DNA of 64,000 nucleotides from Paracidovorax wautersii (GTDB taxonomy: Bacteria > Pseudomonadota > Gammaproteobacteria > Burkholderiales > Burkholderiaceae_C): NCBI GenBank assembly GCA_009912175.1, contig WNDQ01000010.1:1-64000 (forward strand), given 5' to 3'. The notes beneath the pieces are model-generated. The model worked only from the letters and a program-made list of their open reading frames with translations. It made no database searches and was not told where the DNA came from. Below, piece by piece: positions 46,775-55,945 of the stretch (position 1 is the first letter of the stretch; the number at the start of each line of letters is the position of its first letter). The position numbers and the translations under genes are program-made.

Positions 46775-47977
46775 ATGGAGACGCCTGTACTGAACCCTGC
46801 CGCCAGCCACCCGCTGTGGCAGCACCAGCTCAGCCTGCTGCTGGAATCGACGGGCGAGGGCATCTTCGGCATCGACCTCGACGGCCACTGCATGTTCATC
46901 AACCGGGCCGGCGCGCAGATGCTCGGCCATGAGGTGGGCGACGTGCTCGGCTCGAACATGCACGAGCTCACGCACCATTCGCATCCCGACGGCTCGCATT
47001 ACGCCGACACGGACTGCCCCATCTTCAACGCCTTCCGGCGCGGCCTGCCTTGCCGCATCGACACCGAGGTGTTCTGGCGCCGCGACGGCAGCGCCTTCGC
47101 CGTCGAGTATTCGAGCCACCCGATCATGGACGGCGCGCAGGTGCGCGGCGCCGTCATCACCTTCGTCGACATCACTGAGCGCCGCCGCCAGACGGAAGCG
47201 CTGCAGCAGGCCAAGGACGAACTCGGCCTGCGCGTGCAGGAGCGCACCCGCGAGCTCAGCGACGCGCTGGCGCAGCTGCGCGAGCTTTCCGCGTGGCTCG
47301 ACAAGGTGCGCGAGGAAGAGCGAACCCGCATCGCGCGGGAGGTGCACGACGAACTCGGCAGCCTGCTGGTGGCGCTGAAGATGGACGTCAACTGGATCGG
47401 CAAGCGCCTGGGCGAACAGCAGGAACGCACGCCCGACGCGGCGCAGGCCATGCGCGAGCAGATGCGCTGCAAGTGCACGAACATGAGCCAGCTCATCGAG
47501 CGCGCGGTCGACAACGTGGGGCGCATCATCATCGACCTGCGTCCCAGCATCCTCGACCACCAGGGGCTGTGGGCCGCGCTCGAATGGCAGGCGCACGAGT
47601 TCGTGCAGGCGGCCGAGCTGGAGCTGGACTGGCGCTTCGACGTGCCGCCCGGTGTGGAGCTGCCCGAGCCCGCGGCCATCGCGGTGTTCCGCATCTTCCA
47701 GGAGATGCTGAGCAACGTCGGGCGCCACGCGAAGGCGAGCAGCCTCGGCATCCGCATCGGCGTGGAGCAGGAGCGGCTGAGCATCAGCGTGCGCGACGAC
47801 GGCGTCGGCGCGCCGGCACAGACCTTCGAGGCAGCCACCTCCTACGGCGTGCTCGGCATGCGCGAGCGCGCGCGCCACTTCGGCGGGCGCGTCGACATCG
47901 AGAGCCGCGTGGGCGAGGGCAGCACCTTCCGGCTGCACCTGCCGCTGCCCGTGAACGCACTCGGAGGTGCGCAATGA
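46775..47977 (+). CDS. PAS-domain sensor histidine kinase (NarX/DegS-type HisKA_3)
   Basis: The 400-residue protein has no membrane helix. A PAS domain (about 20-135; LLLESTGEGIFGIDLDGHCMFINRAGAQMLG, VDITERR) leads through a coiled coil to the HisKA_3 box EEERTRIAREVHDELG with phospho-His191 and a HATPase_c domain (FRIFQEMLSNVGRHAKAS, VRDDGVGAP, YGVLGMRERAR). It is a cytoplasmic kinase sensing an internal ligand. Its TGA overlaps the ATG of the response-regulator gene. The downstream ABC transporter and cyanase genes suggest cyanate or nitrogen status as the signal. Confidence 0.9.
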   Translation: METPVLNPAASHPLWQHQLSLLLESTGEGIFGIDLDGHCMFINRAGAQMLGHEVGDVLGSNMHELTHHSHPDGSHYADTDCPIFNAFRRGLPCRIDTEVFWRRDGSAFAVEYSSHPIMDGAQVRGAVITFVDITERRRQTEALQQAKDELGLRVQERTRELSDALAQLRELSAWLDKVREEERTRIAREVHDELGSLLVALKMDVNWIGKRLGEQQERTPDAAQAMREQMRCKCTNMSQLIERAVDNVGRIIIDLRPSILDHQGLWAALEWQAHEFVQAAELELDWRFDVPPGVELPEPAAIAVFRIFQEMLSNVGRHAKASSLGIRIGVEQERLSISVRDDGVGAPAQTFEAATSYGVLGMRERARHFGGRVDIESRVGEGSTFRLHLPLPVNALGGAQ

Positions 47978-48642
47978 GCGACATCCGCGTGCTCATCGGC
48001 GACGACCACCGCATCGTGCGCGAGGGCCTCAAGCAGATGCTGGGCGACCTCTCCAACGGCCTTCCCGCGATGGTCGTGCGCGCCGAGGCGCAGACCGGCC
48101 CCGAGGTGCTGGAAGCCGTGCAGGCGCTCGGCGGACCCGAGGGCCTGGACGTGGTGCTGCTCGACATCGCCCTGCCCGGCCGCGACGGGCTCGACGTGCT
48201 GCAGGCGCTGCGCAAGCAATGGCCGTCGCTCCCGGTACTGATGCTGAGCACCTATCCGGAGAAGCAGTACGCGGTTCGCTGCATCAAGCTGGGCGCATCG
48301 GGCTATCTCAACAAGAGCGCCGACGCCGACGACATGGTCGGCGCGGTGCGCAAGGTGGCGGCCGGCGGGCTCTATGTGTCCGCTGCCACGGCCGAGGCAT
48401 TGGCCACGGCCGTGGGGCGAGGCGCCGGGCAGGGCGCCGAGGTGCTCTCGCACCGCGAGCACCAGGTGTACCGGCTGCTCAGCGCGGGGCACAGCGTGAG
48501 CGAAATCGGTGCGCAGCTGGGCCTGGCACCCAACACCGTGAGCACCTATCGCGCACGCATCCTCGAAAAGACCAGCACCAAGAACGACGTGGAGCTGGCC
48601 CTGTATGCCGAACGCCACGGCAAGCAGGGCGCCCAAAGCTGA
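47974..48642 (+). CDS. LuxR/NarL-type response regulator
   Basis: The 222-residue regulator has a receiver domain with Asp10, Asp11 and phospho-Asp64 (VVLLDIALPGRDGL) and Lys in KSA, and a C-terminal LuxR HTH (LSHREHQVYRLLSAGHSVSEIGAQLGLAPNTVSTYRARILEK). It overlaps the kinase gene by 4 bp. A near-perfect inverted repeat at 48679-48700, just downstream and before the transporter operon, is a candidate binding site. Confidence 0.92.
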   Translation: MSDIRVLIGDDHRIVREGLKQMLGDLSNGLPAMVVRAEAQTGPEVLEAVQALGGPEGLDVVLLDIALPGRDGLDVLQALRKQWPSLPVLMLSTYPEKQYAVRCIKLGASGYLNKSADADDMVGAVRKVAAGGLYVSAATAEALATAVGRGAGQGAEVLSHREHQVYRLLSAGHSVSEIGAQLGLAPNTVSTYRARILEKTSTKNDVELALYAERHGKQGAQS

Positions 48643-48678
48643 AAAAAAAAGCCCAGAGACGCCGCCGGCGCGCACCGG

Positions 48679-48700
48679 CTTGTAGTGCCAGCCCTACAAG
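48679..48700. promoter_or_regulatory. Candidate response-regulator site before the cyanate operon
   Basis: A perfect inverted repeat CTTGTAG (48679-48685) and CTACAAG (48694-48700) with 8 bp between is in the 172-bp gap between the response-regulator gene and the transporter operon, about 115 bp upstream of its first ATG. The arms are spaced as expected for a dimeric LuxR/NarL-type regulator. The alternative is a weak terminator, but no U tract follows. Confidence 0.5.
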
Positions 48701-48814
48701 GCCTCGACATCGGCGGCACGATCTGATGCCGCAGGCTGCGCAACGGCTTCCACAGCGCCTTTCCGGCCCGGCGTTTGCAACGGCGGCTGCATCTTTCCAA
48801 CGAGGTGCACCACC

Positions 48815-50151
48815 ATGTCCCACCCGCAAGAACCGACCGCCTGCGATCCCTACGATGCCGACCGGCCACTGAACATGCGCTGCGCCTGCGGGCGCGTGCA
48901 TGGCGCGCAGCGGGCAGGGGTGCTGCCGGAGGACAAGCTCGAGGCCAGCCTCATGAAGGCGCTGTTCCCCGTCGACAGCGTGCGGCGCGGCTTCCTGCGC
49001 GCCGTGGGCGCGGGCACCGCGCGTGCCGCCATCGCCTCGGTGTTCCCGCTCGGCGCGCTGCAGGCCATGGCGCAGGAGAAGACGAAGCTCAAGATCGGCT
49101 TCATTCCGATCACCTGCGCCACGCCGCTCATCATGGCGCACCCGCTGGGCTTCTATCAGAAGCAGGGCCTCGACGTGGAGGTGGTGAAGACGGCGGGCTG
49201 GGCGCTCATCCGCGACAAGATGCTCAACAAGGAGTACGACGCCACGCACTTCCTGTCCCGATGCCGCTGGCCATCTCGATGGGTGCGGGCTCCAACGCGG
49301 TGCCCATGAACGTCGCGACCATCCAGAACACCAACGGGCAGGCCATCACGCTGGCCAACAAGCACAAGGACAGGCGCGACCCCAAGACCTGGAAGGGCCT
49401 GAAGTTCGCCGTGCCCTTCGAGTACAGCATGCACAACTTCCTGCTGCGCTACTACGTGGCGGAAGCGGGCCTGAACCCCGACACCGACATCCAGATCCGC
49501 GTGGTGCCGCCGCCCGAGATGGTGGCCAACCTGCGCGCCGGCAACATCGACGGCTACCTCGGCCCCGATCCGTTCAACCAGCGCGCAGTGTTCGAGGAGA
49601 TCGGCTTCATCCACCTGCTCACCAGGGAGCTGTGGAACGGCCACCCGTGCTGCGCCTTCGGTACGTCGAGCGAGTTCATCGAGAAGAACCCCAACACCTT
49701 CGCCGCCCTGGTGCGCTCGGTGCTCACCGCGTCGGCCATGGCGCGCGATCCGAAGAACCGCGAACTCATCGCCAAGGTGATCGCGCCCGCGCAATACCTC
49801 AACCAGCCCGAGACCGTGCTCACGCAGGTGCTCACCGGCAAGTTCGCCGACGGCCTGGGCAACATCCGCACCGTGCCGGACCGCGCCGACTTCGACCCGA
49901 TCCCCTGGCAGTCGATGGCCGTGTGGATGCTCACGCAGATGAAGCGCTGGGGCTACGTAAAGGGCGATATCGACTACAGGCGAATCGCCGAGAAGGTCTT
50001 CCTGCTCACCGACGCGAAGAAGCGCATGAAGGACCTGGGCCAGGCCGTGCCCGATGGCGCGTACCCCAAGTTCACCATCATGGGCAAGGTGTTCGACCCC
50101 GTGAAGCCCGACGACTATGTCAAGAGCTTCGCCATCGCGAAGATGGCCTGA
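48815..50151 (+). pseudogene. CmpA/NrtA-type ABC substrate-binding protein, frameshifted
   Basis: From ATG 48815 it reads MSHPQEPTACDPYDADRP with a Cys pair (MRCACGRVH), a Tat-like region RRGFLRAVGAG and the binding-protein start KLKIGFIPITCATPLIMAHPLG. At about 49256-49259 (TGTCCCG) one base is missing. The next frame continues as PMPLAISMGAGSNAVPMNVA and proceeds intact to the stop 50149-50151 (DYVKSFAIAKMA). All motifs of the nitrate/bicarbonate/cyanate binding family are kept. With the downstream permease, ATPase and cyanase it should bind cyanate or nitrate; the frameshift must be verified in reads. Confidence 0.87.
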
Positions 50152-50154
50152 GCC

Positions 50155-51024
50155 ATGCGGAAGAAGGCTCTTTCGTTCAAGGCGGCGATGGTGTCGCTGC
50201 TGATGTTCCTGCTGCTGGTCGGCGTGTGGCAGGTCGCTACCGCACCGGCAGGCGGCGCTTCTGCGGCGGCAGGCATGACCGCCGAACAGATCGAATACCA
50301 GAAGATGCTCGGCAAGGACCCGACGCAGGGCCAGGTGAAGAGTTCGGGCTTTCCCACGCCCGCCGAGATGGCCGCCACCGCGTGGAAGCATTTGTCGAAT
50401 CCGTTCTACGACAACGGCCCCAACGACAAGGGCATCGCCATCCAGCTGGCATGGTCGCTGGCGCGCGTGGGCCTGGGCTTCGCGCTGGCGTGCCTGGTGG
50501 CGGTGCCGCTGGGCTTCGTCATCGGCATGTCGCCGCTGCTGCACAAGGCCTTCGATCCCTTCATCCAGGTGCTCAAGCCGATCTCGCCGCTGGCGTGGAT
50601 GCCGCTGGCGCTCTACACGATCAAGGACTCGTCGGTCAGCGGCATCTTCGTGATCTTCATCTGCTCGGTGTGGCCGATGCTGCTGAACACCGCCTTCGGC
50701 GTGGCCTCGGTCAAGCGCGAGTGGCTCAACGTGGCCAGCACGCTCGAAGTGAAGCCGCTGCGCCGTGCGTTTCGCGTCATCCTGCCGGCGGCGGCGCCCA
50801 CCATCCTCACGGGCATGCGCATCAGCATGAGCATCGCGTGGCTGGTCATCGTGGCGGCCGAGATGCTGGTGGGCGGAACGGGCATTGGCTACTTCGTGTG
50901 GAACGAGTGGAACAACCTGTCGCTCACCAACGTGATCTTCGCGATCTTGTTGATCGGCGTGGTGGGCATGCTGCTCGACCAGGCCTTCGCGGCGCTGCAG
51001 CGGAGGGTGACCTATGTGGAGTGA
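50155..51024 (+). CDS. ABC transporter permease, NrtB/CmpB type
   Basis: The 289-residue permease has an N-terminal helix, a periplasmic KMLGKDPTQGQVKSSGFPTPAEMAATAWKHLSNPFYDNGPND region that is specific to the NrtB/CmpB/CynB group, and the loop KREWLNVASTLEVKPLRRAFRVILPAAAPTILTG. It starts 4 bp after the binding-protein gene and forms the membrane part of the cyanate/nitrate-type importer. Confidence 0.92.
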   Translation: MRKKALSFKAAMVSLLMFLLLVGVWQVATAPAGGASAAAGMTAEQIEYQKMLGKDPTQGQVKSSGFPTPAEMAATAWKHLSNPFYDNGPNDKGIAIQLAWSLARVGLGFALACLVAVPLGFVIGMSPLLHKAFDPFIQVLKPISPLAWMPLALYTIKDSSVSGIFVIFICSVWPMLLNTAFGVASVKREWLNVASTLEVKPLRRAFRVILPAAAPTILTGMRISMSIAWLVIVAAEMLVGGTGIGYFVWNEWNNLSLTNVIFAILLIGVVGMLLDQAFAALQRRVTYVE

Positions 51025-51055
51025 GCGCGCCGTTCTTCCGGCCCGAGGTGAAGCC

Positions 51056-51895
51056 ATGACCCAGCCTGTTGTTTCCGCCGCCGTGGAGGCGCCCGGCGCC
51101 CGCGGCTTCCTGCGCGTGGAGGGGCTGGCCAAGGCCTTCGTGCCCGCGCGGCCCGTGTTCGCCGACGTGTCGTTCACGCTCGACCGCGGCGAGTTCGTCT
51201 GCATCATCGGCCACTCGGGCTGCGGCAAGACCACCATCCTCAACGTGCTGGCGGGCCTGGACCAGGCCAGCGCGGGCCACGTCTTCATGGACGGGCGCGA
51301 GGTGGCCGGCCCCAGCCTGGAGCGCGGCGTGGTGTTCCAGAGCCACGCGCTCATGCCGTGGCTCACCGTGCGCAGGAACATCGCTTTCGCGGTGGTCTCG
51401 CGCTGGCCCGGGTGGTCGGCCGCGCAGGTCGATGCGCAGGTGGAGCGCTTCGTCGCCATGGTCGGGCTGCAGGCGGCCATCGACAAGAAGCCCTCGCAGC
51501 TCTCGGGCGGCATGAAGCAGCGCGTGGGCATCGCGCGCGCCTTCGCCATCAGCCCCAAGATGCTGCTGCTCGACGAGCCCTTCGGCGCGCTCGATGCGCT
51601 CACCCGCGGCACCATCCAGGACGAGCTGATGGCCATCGTGCGGCAGACACAGCAGACCGTCTTCATGATCACGCACGACGTGGACGAGGCCATCCTGCTG
51701 GCCGACCGCATCCTGCTGATGAGCAACGGCGCCGACCTGCCGCAAGGCGGGTACCGCGCGGGGAACATCGTCGAGACGGTGGTCAACCCGCTGCCGCGCG
51801 AACGCACGCGCGCGTCGCTGCACCACCTCGACGGCTACTACGCGCTGCGCAACCACATCGTCGATTTCCTCGTTACGCGCGCGAAGGCTGCGTGA
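51056..51895 (+). CDS. ABC transporter ATP-binding protein, NrtD/CmpD type
   Basis: The 279-residue ATPase has Walker A GHSGCGKTT, Q-loop VVFQSHALMPWLTV, signature LSGGMKQR, Walker B LLLDEP and the switch His in MITHD, all intact. The start at 51056 has a good GAGG site; an ATG at 51014 overlapping the permease stop is an alternative. It drives the permease at 50155-51024. Nitrate, cyanate and bicarbonate importers share this type. Confidence 0.92.
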   Translation: MTQPVVSAAVEAPGARGFLRVEGLAKAFVPARPVFADVSFTLDRGEFVCIIGHSGCGKTTILNVLAGLDQASAGHVFMDGREVAGPSLERGVVFQSHALMPWLTVRRNIAFAVVSRWPGWSAAQVDAQVERFVAMVGLQAAIDKKPSQLSGGMKQRVGIARAFAISPKMLLLDEPFGALDALTRGTIQDELMAIVRQTQQTVFMITHDVDEAILLADRILLMSNGADLPQGGYRAGNIVETVVNPLPRERTRASLHHLDGYYALRNHIVDFLVTRAKAA

Positions 51896-51944
51896 CCTCG
51901 CCTTCACCCCTTCATCACGTTCATATCGATCAGGAGCAAACCCC

Positions 51945-52388
51945 ATGAACCGCAACGACGTCACCGAGAAAATCATCGCCACCAAGGTCAGCAAGGGCAT
52001 CCAGTGGGCCGACGTGGCCACGAAGGTCGGCCTCTCGAAAGAGTGGACCACCGCCGCCTGCCTCGGCCAGATGACGCTCGACGACAAGCAGGCGAAGATC
52101 ATCGGCAAGATCTTCGGCCTCACCGTCGAGGAGCAGAAGTGGCTGAAGGTGGTGCCCTACAAGGGCTCGCTGCCCACGCCGGTGCCCACCGATCCGCTCA
52201 TCTACCGCTGGTACGAGGTGGTGAGCGTGTACGGCACCACCATCAAGGAGCTGATCCACGAGGAGTTCGGCGACGGCATCATGAGCGCCATCGACTTCAG
52301 CATGGACATCCAGCGCCAGGCCGACCCGAAGGGCGACCGCGTCAACGTGGTGCTGTCGGGCAAGTTCCTGCCCTACAAGACCTACTGA
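51945..52388 (+). CDS. cynS: Cyanate hydratase (cyanase)
   Basis: The 147-residue protein is a full-length cyanase: N-terminal DNA-binding-like helices and a catalytic C-terminal domain. The active-site residues are all present at Arg88, Glu91 and Ser114 (YRWYE, GIMSAIDF), offset by eight from E. coli Arg96, Glu99 and Ser122. It converts cyanate and bicarbonate to carbamate and CO2, giving ammonia and CO2. It follows the transporter genes closely (50 bp), so the operon takes up and degrades cyanate as a nitrogen source or for detoxification. Confidence 0.96.
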   Translation: MNRNDVTEKIIATKVSKGIQWADVATKVGLSKEWTTAACLGQMTLDDKQAKIIGKIFGLTVEEQKWLKVVPYKGSLPTPVPTDPLIYRWYEVVSVYGTTIKELIHEEFGDGIMSAIDFSMDIQRQADPKGDRVNVVLSGKFLPYKTY

Positions 52389-52389
52389 C

Positions 52390-52539
52390 TCACTGCGCGT
52401 ATTCCGCGGGGCGCGGCTTCGGCCGTTGGTGCTGCGCTGGCTGGAGCGGCTGGGTATTCCCGCCGCGCCGATGCGGGTCACGCACGACGACGACATCGCG
52501 CGGGCGCTGGGCACGGACTTGCTGCGCTTTGGCGCCTGA
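52390..52539 (+). pseudogene. C-terminal gene remnant after cyanase
   Basis: Directly after cynS an open stretch without a start codon reads LRVFRGARLRPLVLRWLERLGIPAAP and ends RALGTDLLRFGA before TGA 52537-52539. Codon pattern and amino-acid make-up look coding, so it is probably the truncated end of another gene left at the right border of the cyanate block. I do not recognise the family. Confidence 0.4.
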
Positions 52540-52564
52540 GTCCGCGCCTGCGCAACGCTGTCGG

Positions 52565-54643
52565 TCAGGCGCCGACCGGGCCGCCGTCGCTGCGCTGAAT
52601 CACCACGGTCGACGAGCGCGGCCGCACGGTGCCGCTGGGCAGCGCGGTGGCGTCGTCCGTGCCATAGGCCGGCCAGTTGACCGGGTGCTGGATGTTGAGG
52701 AAGACGCTGGTGTAGTCGGGCGTGTAGGCAAAGCCGGTGATCTCGGCTTCGTTCGGGCCGACGAAGAAGCGGCGCAGCTCGGCCTGGTTGCCGGCGTTGA
52801 TGACCGGGCCGGTGCCGCTGGCGTCGGCCAGCGCGCCCGGCACCACGGCCAGCATCTGGTCGTTGGTGGCCTTGGCGACGTCATTGTTGCGCCCGCCATC
52901 GATGCCGTTGTCGGTCTGGATCCACAGCACGCCGCGCTCGTCGAAACCCAGGCCGTCGGGGCTGGCGAGCTGGTTGAGCGTGGTCAGGCCCGAGCGGTTG
53001 GTGTCGGCATCGGCGCCGGCGCTGGAGCCGTAGACAAAGATGTCCCAGTCGAAACGCGCCACGCCGGCCTGGTCGTGCCAGCGGATGATGTGGCCGTTGA
53101 CGTTGTTCAGGCGCGGGTTGGCCGCGTTGGTGCCGGTGGTGGCGTTGCGGCTGGTGTTGTTGGTCAGCGCCAGGTAGACGTCGCCATTGCCCGGGTGGGT
53201 GGCCGTCCACTCGGGGCGGTCCATGGGCGTGGCGCCCACGGCGTCGGCCGCACCGCGCGTGTTGATGATGATGGCGTCCAGGCTGCCGAAGATCTGGCCC
53301 AGCGTGCGACCGTCGGTGGCCACGCTGTCCACCGTCAGCGGCAGCCAGTCGCCCGTGCCGTCGGCGTTGAAGCGCGCCACGGACAGCGTGCCCTTGTCGA
53401 GGTACTTGGCGCCCACGGCCAGGCGGTCGGTGCGGTTGGCGTCCTGCGGGTCCCACACGGCGTCGGAGACGAAGCGGTAGAGGTATTCGAAGCGCGAGTC
53501 GTCGCCGCTGTAGAAGGCGATCGGCTGGCCCGCCTCGAGCTTACTGTAGGCGCAGCCTTCGTGCGCGAAGCGGCCCAGCGCGGTGCGTTTGGTGGCCACG
53601 CTCGACGGGTCGTGCGGGTCGATCTCGACCAGGTAGCCAAAGCCGTCGACTTCGTTGCGCCAGTCCTGCGTGGCATCGGCGCCGGTGGCCGTCACGTTGA
53701 AGCGCGCGAACTCGCCCTGCACTTCGGTGGCGTCGCCCGCCGCGGTTTCCCACCGGTAGCGGCCGCTGGACGTGGCCACACCCACGCGCGACTGGTGCGC
53801 CGGACGCGTGCCGGTGTTGACGAAGCAGGCCGCCCAGTTTTCTTCGGCGGTGATGTAGGTGCCCCAGGGCGTGAAGCCGTTGCCGCAGTTGTTGTTGGTG
53901 CCACGCACGACGGTGCCCAGCGGCGAGTACGGCGTCTTGACCCAGTCGGTGCCCGCGACCGGGCCGGCCAGGCGCATCGGCGTGGCCGAGGTGAAGCGGC
54001 GGTTGTAGCGCGAGTTCTTGACCACGCCCCAATGGCCGGCGTCGCGGCGGATGTGCACGATGGCCACGCCGTGCGCGTTGATCTCCTTGCGCACTTCCTC
54101 GACCGGACGTTTGCCGCCGACCGTGGTCGGGCCGCTGGGGTGCAGCGCGCCCTGGTCGATGTATTCGTGGTTGAGGGCCAGCAGGCCCTCGCTGGAGCTG
54201 CCGTTCAGCGGGTAGAAATGCATGCCGTCGTGGTGCATGCCGGTCGAATGCAGCAGGTCGTTGGACGTGTTGTTGCCGTCGCGGTCCCAGGGCTGGGCGT
54301 TGTCGTCCAGCGGCGTGCCCCAGGGTGCGAGCACGTGGGCAACGTAGCCGGCCGGCACCACGCAGGCGTCGGTCATCGACACCGGCAGCGACTCGAAGCC
54401 CAGCTTGAAGGCCGACGGCGTGTCCGTGCCGCCGCCGTTGTCGGTGCCGCCTCCGCCGTTGTTGTTGTCGTTGTCGCTGTCACCGCCGCAGGCGGCCAGC
54501 CCCAGGCCGGCCAGGCCTGCAAATGCAGCACCCAGGCCACCGCGCATGACGCTGCGGCGCGAGAGGTTTTGTTCAAGAATCTCGCTGAACGGCGAGTTCT
54601 GGCTGAGGTTGCGAACAACCTTGTCGGAGATGGATTGGCTCAT
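52565..54643 (-). CDS. phoX: PhoX-type alkaline phosphatase (DUF839), Tat-exported
   Basis: The 692-residue protein has a twin-arginine signal (LSRRSVMRGGLGAAFAGLAGLGLAACG, with a Cys that may be lipidated), a Gly/Asn-rich linker and a long DUF839 domain: GLLALNHEYIDQG, TPWGTYITAEENWAACF, GFGYLVEIDPHDPSS, GRFAHEGCAY, YSGDDSRFEYLYRF. PhoX enzymes are periplasmic, calcium- and iron-dependent phosphatases induced by phosphate limitation. It ends about 26 bp before the right border of the cyanate block. The cytochrome c gene precedes it on the same strand. Confidence 0.9.
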   Translation of the reverse strand: MSQSISDKVVRNLSQNSPFSEILEQNLSRRSVMRGGLGAAFAGLAGLGLAACGGDSDNDNNNGGGGTDNGGGTDTPSAFKLGFESLPVSMTDACVVPAGYVAHVLAPWGTPLDDNAQPWDRDGNNTSNDLLHSTGMHHDGMHFYPLNGSSSEGLLALNHEYIDQGALHPSGPTTVGGKRPVEEVRKEINAHGVAIVHIRRDAGHWGVVKNSRYNRRFTSATPMRLAGPVAGTDWVKTPYSPLGTVVRGTNNNCGNGFTPWGTYITAEENWAACFVNTGTRPAHQSRVGVATSSGRYRWETAAGDATEVQGEFARFNVTATGADATQDWRNEVDGFGYLVEIDPHDPSSVATKRTALGRFAHEGCAYSKLEAGQPIAFYSGDDSRFEYLYRFVSDAVWDPQDANRTDRLAVGAKYLDKGTLSVARFNADGTGDWLPLTVDSVATDGRTLGQIFGSLDAIIINTRGAADAVGATPMDRPEWTATHPGNGDVYLALTNNTSRNATTGTNAANPRLNNVNGHIIRWHDQAGVARFDWDIFVYGSSAGADADTNRSGLTTLNQLASPDGLGFDERGVLWIQTDNGIDGGRNNDVAKATNDQMLAVVPGALADASGTGPVINAGNQAELRRFFVGPNEAEITGFAYTPDYTSVFLNIQHPVNWPAYGTDDATALPSGTVRPRSSTVVIQRSDGGPVGA

Positions 54644-54745
54644 TGAATGTCCTCAGGTATCCCGTTTTTGTCGTGGGTCCGGGCATCCTAGGAATCCAAG
54701 ATGAAACCTTTGTGTCAGAACATGTTCTCGCCGCTTGGAACGTAT

Positions 54746-55933
54746 TTACAGCCCGTGCGGCACGCCTCCCTTGACCAACTGCACACGCTGGCGGTCCATG
54801 GTGGTGATGAGGGCGTCCAGGCCCTCGGCCGGCGCGGACGATGGGGCCGCTGCAGGCTTGGCGGTGCCGTCGTCGCCCGAGCGGCACAGCAGGTCGGCGG
54901 CCGACCAGCCCGCCTGGCCGGGCAACGCGCGCGCCCGCACCCAGCCGTCGCGGTCGACGATGAATTGCGTGCCGGCCAGCGCCTCGGGGGCCACGCCGGC
55001 GATCAACGAAAAGGCCTGCCACAGCGGCTCGCCCGCCGCCTGGCACTGGCCCTGCCCGGCCTGCGCGCGTGTGAGTTCGATGGTGACAAAACGCGGGTCT
55101 TCCAGCACCGGCTGGCCGTCGCCCGCCACCACCCGCAAACGCTGGCCCGCGAGCGTGCGCAGCGCGGTCTGGCCGGGGCCGGCAGCCGGGTCGCAGCGCA
55201 CGGCGCCATCGGGCAGGGCCACGGGTTGCGGCCACTCGCCCACGCGGCGCAGGCTCTGGCCGGCCGCGTTGGCCTGCAGGAAGTCGAGGATCTGCCAGAC
55301 CTCGCCGGCGCTCAGCCGCTCGGCAAAACCCGGCATGGTCTCCTGCCCATGGCGGTCGTGCATGCCGTGCAGCACACGCCACAACAAATCGCCATCGGTG
55401 CGCCGCCACAGCAGCGCGCCATTGAGGTTGGGCGGCCACATCGGCAGGCTGGCCGCCTGCGGGCCTTCGCCGCCCGCGTCCACGCCGTGGCAGGCCACGC
55501 AGTTCTGCGCATACAGCTGCGCACCGCGCGCGATGCTCTGCGCTGTGTAGCCCGTGGGCGATTCCTGGAAACTCGTCGGGTAGGCCGTCGCCAGCAGCAG
55601 CGCGGGACTGGGCCAGGGCGCAGCCACCAGCAACAGCAGCGCCAGGCCCCAGGCCAAGCGGCGCCCCCAGGGCCGGCGGCGCAGCAGCAGGCTGGCCAGC
55701 AAGGCCAGCACGATGCCGGCCAGCGCCAGCACCGCCCCCGCGACCTGGCGCGCATGGCCACGGTCGATGGCGATCACGTCGACGTCGATGCGTGAAGCCC
55801 AGGGCCAGGCCGGCTGGCCGTGGATCTCGCCCGTCAGGCCCAGGCCATGCAGCAGCGACAGCAGGCCGACTTCGACCGTGCGCAGCAAGACCAGCAGGTG
55901 ATTGACCCAGTTCGGGTCCAGCGCATCGAGCAT
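54746..55933 (-). CDS. Membrane-anchored cytochrome c
   Basis: The 395-residue protein has membrane segments near residues 11-30, 64-84 and 92-117, then a heme-binding CVACH motif (Cys145, Cys148, His149) in a c-type cytochrome domain with a likely Met ligand in ETMPGFAERLSAGEVWQILDFL. The last third (VRCDPAAGPGQTALRTLAGQRLRVVAGDG...) is a separate domain of unknown role, rich in Ala and Gly. The N-terminal segment before the first helix is short and could be the remains of a larger membrane protein. It begins 12 bp from a large inverted repeat, which may have altered its 5' end. Confidence 0.7.
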   Translation of the reverse strand: MLDALDPNWVNHLLVLLRTVEVGLLSLLHGLGLTGEIHGQPAWPWASRIDVDVIAIDRGHARQVAGAVLALAGIVLALLASLLLRRRPWGRRLAWGLALLLLVAAPWPSPALLLATAYPTSFQESPTGYTAQSIARGAQLYAQNCVACHGVDAGGEGPQAASLPMWPPNLNGALLWRRTDGDLLWRVLHGMHDRHGQETMPGFAERLSAGEVWQILDFLQANAAGQSLRRVGEWPQPVALPDGAVRCDPAAGPGQTALRTLAGQRLRVVAGDGQPVLEDPRFVTIELTRAQAGQGQCQAAGEPLWQAFSLIAGVAPEALAGTQFIVDRDGWVRARALPGQAGWSAADLLCRSGDDGTAKPAAAPSSAPAEGLDALITTMDRQRVQLVKGGVPHGL

Positions 55934-55945
55934 CGACCCCGCCTT

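Noticed and set aside
52004-54646. An 880-codon open frame on the plus strand
   Set aside because: Runs antisense through phoX and out of frame through cynS; both real genes have clear family motifs.
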